Shown here piece after piece: positions 7,401-8,771 of a DNA stretch of 8,771 nt. The DNA is from Alphaproteobacteria bacterium. GTDB taxonomy: Bacteria > Pseudomonadota > Alphaproteobacteria > BOG-932 > Roseiterribacteraceae. The stretch's first letter is position 1, and every line of letters begins with the position of its first letter. A model generated the notes under the pieces. It saw nothing but the letters and a program-made list of their open reading frames with translations. It had not been told where the DNA came from and did no database searches. Location: NCBI GenBank assembly GCA_903970575.1, contig CAJCJC010000219.1, positions 1 to 8,771 on the forward strand, written 5' to 3'. The position numbers were made by a program, and so were the translations under genes.

Positions 7401-8771
7401 CGCCTGATGGCGGTTGCGTTTGGAAGCTCTTCCATTGGCCATGCCGAGGCGATGATGCCGGTACGCGACCCGGTGGTCGGGGAGATCAGCCTGCCGCGGT
7501 TTCTCGCGCCGCAGGATCAGGCGCGCATGACTCTTTTGGCCAATAATGTCGAGGGTCCCGCTGGGACCTATCATATCCATATCGCCGCGACCGGCGCCGT
7601 CTCCGCCCCGCCGGTGGACGAGGACCTGACGCTGGCGGCCGCCGGCCAGAAGATCGAGACCTTCCCCATCGCGGGCGGCGATCCTGGCATCGGGTCCGTG
7701 GAGTTGACCCTGACGGGCCCCGATAATCTCAGGATCGTGCATGACTGGCCGATCCAGGTGCGGCCGCCGCATTTTCCGCTGACGCTGGGGACGGTGGCGA
7801 TGCAGGCGCCGGGGGAATCCTACCGCCTCGATCCGGCCTTGCCGAAGGCGTTCCTGCCGGGGACGGACAAGGTGACGATCGGTTTCTCGACCGTGCCCGG
7901 CATCGACCTTTCCGGCCTTATCGGCGCGCTTGACCGCTATCCCTATGGCTGCTCGGAGCAGCAGACCAGCCGGGCGTTGCCGCTGGTCTATCTCGAGGAT
8001 TTGAAGCTGGCGACGAACGACGCGGCCCCGGACGATGAGCATCAACGCGTGCAGGAGGCGGTCAACACGCTGCTTGAGCGCGAGGACGAGCAGGGCGCGT
8101 TTGGGCTTTGGCGGCTGGGCGACCATTGGTCGACGCCCTATCTCGGCGCCTATATCGTCGATTTCCTGGCGCGCGCGAAAGCCAAGGGCTACGCCGTACC
8201 GGATGAGGCGATGGATCGCGCGTATAAGGGCATGGATTCTTACCAGAACGCCGCAGACTGGCGGATTGAGGTCTTCTGGTACGCGGGGCCGGGCCAATAT
8301 CGCCGCGACCCGATCCTCGCCGGCGAGGCCTATGCCGGGTACGTGCTCGCCCGGGCGAAACGCGCCGATATCGGGCAGTTGCGTTACCTCCACGATACAT
8401 CGTTCGATCGGCTTGAGCCGGTGGCGAAGGCGCAGCTTGGCGCCGCGCTGGCGATGATGGGCGACAAGGCCCGCGCCGCCCACGCGTGGGACGCGGCAGA
8501 GCGGGAAGTTCTCCAGCCCGCGCCGCGCTGGAACTGGGCCGGGGATTATTACCGCTCGCCGGTGCGCGACCTCGCTATCTTGCTGACTCTCGCGGCTGAG
8601 CTTGGCGAGTCGGATCGGGTGCAGAGGCTGACGGCCAAGCTCGAATCCGAGGATACAAGGACCGAACAACTCGACACGCAGGAACAGGCGTGGCTCGCCG
8701 TGGCGGCGGCGACCCTGCTCGCCAAGGGCGGCCCGATCCAGATTTCGGTGAACCACGCCGCCTCGGTTCCA
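4413..8771 (+). CDS. Bacterial alpha-2-macroglobulin, thioester type, 3'-truncated
   Basis: An open frame of 1453 codons running off the window end. Bacterial alpha-2-macroglobulins are large envelope proteins that trap attacking proteases through a thioester. Residues 1-5 are basic and 6-23 form a hydrophobic helix without a lipobox Cys, followed by an Ala/Pro-rich linker to about 66. Cys85 and Cys122 flank the first macroglobulin domain and could form a disulfide. TDRGIYRPGE (411-420) marks an MG domain of the family. The A2M domain begins near 960, with LPDFNGGLRLMAVAF at 989-1003. The thioester motif is YPYGCSEQ, with Cys1180 and Gln1183, close to the position in E. coli YfhM (about 1653 residues, Cys1187 as I recall). 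An alpha-alpha helical thioester domain follows. At least about 200 residues are missing at the C-terminus. A stop in frame at 4386-4388 and AGGGG at 4402-4406 fix the ATG. In many genomes pbpC follows this gene; that would lie outside the window. Confidence 0.95.
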   Translation, partial: MARWRIGVAVLAVVGVVAIGFGLSRGSHGGHRADIAGTAPPSGDAASGQPKSPDDGQAAKPAAAAQTMYFTGLKLDTGGASPQACLAFSLPLAHAGVVHFEDYVRIDPVAKVSLQPNGNRLCIGGLAFEKHYTVTIAQGLPSDGTAVSLSPETVPVSFGEMPPHVGFADSGFILSRDQVKGMPIETVNVDKVKVTVSRIGDRILARTELGKAWQDTEGEYDPETGTSASTIAVPVWTGELTVKKRLNEQVITGFPIADILTPRKPGAYSISIERVRPPGDSRQGDADYSNPQQNQRWIFDTDLMLTSFSGQDGLHVFVRSLKTAKPVSGAEVSLIATDNDELGRVKTDADGQAVFAAGLTRGTGALAPRMLMAYLADDFTAMELNRPGLDLSDQGIDGRDDNQAVDAFLYTDRGIYRPGETVDVTGLIRDRVGKALTPTPISLKLIRPDGVEAGTWRLDPNDAGGIAQPIPLSPTAARGTWRVQATLAGDKTVIGAQEIQVQDFVPQRLKVTLSSEAKVLTLNTPASIAIDGRYLFGAPAAGLQVEGHVTFAPDPAPVPEKGWRFGLADDRLEGEPQDLKIDATDADGKATAQLGPGAITLPTTSLPIKAVFAIGVVEPGGRITGNEISLPVRLQPVLLGLRSTAEGARVGEGERAKIEIALFNADGSRVARPRVDYRVIALIDNYSYYSQNGVWRWQRSTKERPVLIGNVAVDSDSPAIVQTPPLAWGRYRIEATDPETGVKSSLYINAGWMVSGDENPAPEKVALSIEGAPVKPGATAHLKIKPPFAGEMLVTIANSRVFKTTSFSIPAEGKTVDIEGSADWGPGAYVIASLYRPQAAAEGHAPIRAVGTAWVPLDMADRTLNVAIDVPAVARPRGRLDVPVTVSGGHAGEPIYVTLAAVDEGILQLTRFASPDPNTHYFGKRRLAVDIRDDYAHLIDGDGAEAGDIRQGGDSGGAGLSVVPTKTVALYSGIVKIGGDGKATIPLDLPDFNGGLRLMAVAFGSSSIGHAEAMMPVRDPVVGEISLPRFLAPQDQARMTLLANNVEGPAGTYHIHIAATGAVSAPPVDEDLTLAAAGQKIETFPIAGGDPGIGSVELTLTGPDNLRIVHDWPIQVRPPHFPLTLGTVAMQAPGESYRLDPALPKAFLPGTDKVTIGFSTVPGIDLSGLIGALDRYPYGCSEQQTSRALPLVYLEDLKLATNDAAPDDEHQRVQEAVNTLLEREDEQGAFGLWRLGDHWSTPYLGAYIVDFLARAKAKGYAVPDEAMDRAYKGMDSYQNAADWRIEVFWYAGPGQYRRDPILAGEAYAGYVLARAKRADIGQLRYLHDTSFDRLEPVAKAQLGAALAMMGDKARAAHAWDAAEREVLQPAPRWNWAGDYYRSPVRDLAILLTLAAELGESDRVQRLTAKLESEDTRTEQLDTQEQAWLAVAAATLLAKGGPIQISVNHAASVP

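Noticed and set aside
7290..8756. A 488-codon open frame on the minus strand
   Set aside because: It lies wholly opposite the macroglobulin gene, whose frame holds recognisable A2M and thioester motifs. The minus-strand translation is rich in Arg, His and Gly with no recognisable domain, typical of an antisense shadow in GC-rich DNA.
1..8771. CRISPR arrays, tRNA or rRNA genes, insertion sequences, attachment sites
   Set aside because: I saw no spaced direct repeats, no transposase motifs, no terminal inverted repeats and no RNA gene signatures. Nearly all bases are explained by the six coding genes.

Overview
The window is GC-rich DNA with a strong G/C bias at third codon positions. Gene content and codon style suggest an alphaproteobacterium, possibly a sphingomonad. 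That assignment is an inference from general character: there is no rRNA or other phylogenetic marker here. All six genes I can support lie on the + strand. Long minus-strand open frames exist, but they are shadows of the codon bias.

Bases 2-4196 form a compact five-gene acyl-CoA operon with gaps of 4, 7, 9 and -4 nt. In order they are: the C-terminal ~60% of a biotin-dependent acyl-CoA carboxylase carboxyltransferase (beta) subunit of the methylcrotonyl/geranyl-CoA type, cut by the window edge; a two-domain lipocalin-like protein of the DUF7065/DUF7064 kind; an APH-fold phosphotransferase related to LvaA and the ACAD10/11 kinase domain; a small DUF6285 protein resembling LvaB; and an enoyl-CoA hydratase/isomerase-family protein that lacks both classical catalytic glutamates and looks more like a PaaG-type isomerase. 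The kinase plus DUF6285 pair recalls the levulinate (Lva) pathway, where a 4-hydroxyacyl-CoA is phosphorylated before the oxygen is removed. A working reading is a catabolic route for a branched or terpenoid-like acid carried as a CoA thioester. It would use carboxylation, activation of a hydroxyl by phosphorylation, and double-bond shifting or hydration. The substrate cannot be told from the sequence.

Bases 4197-4412 are noncoding and separate two unrelated units. They contain a candidate rho-independent terminator (about 4263-4288), two small inverted repeats, a weak promoter candidate with a good -10 box, and a clear Shine-Dalgarno for the next gene.

Bases 4413-8771 are one long open frame, 1453 codons without a stop, truncated by the window end. 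It encodes a bacterial alpha-2-macroglobulin with an intact thioester motif (Cys-Ser-Glu-Gln at residues 1180-1183). It is an envelope protease trap, apparently anchored by an N-terminal membrane helix rather than by a lipobox cysteine. It has no evident functional link to the acyl-CoA operon.
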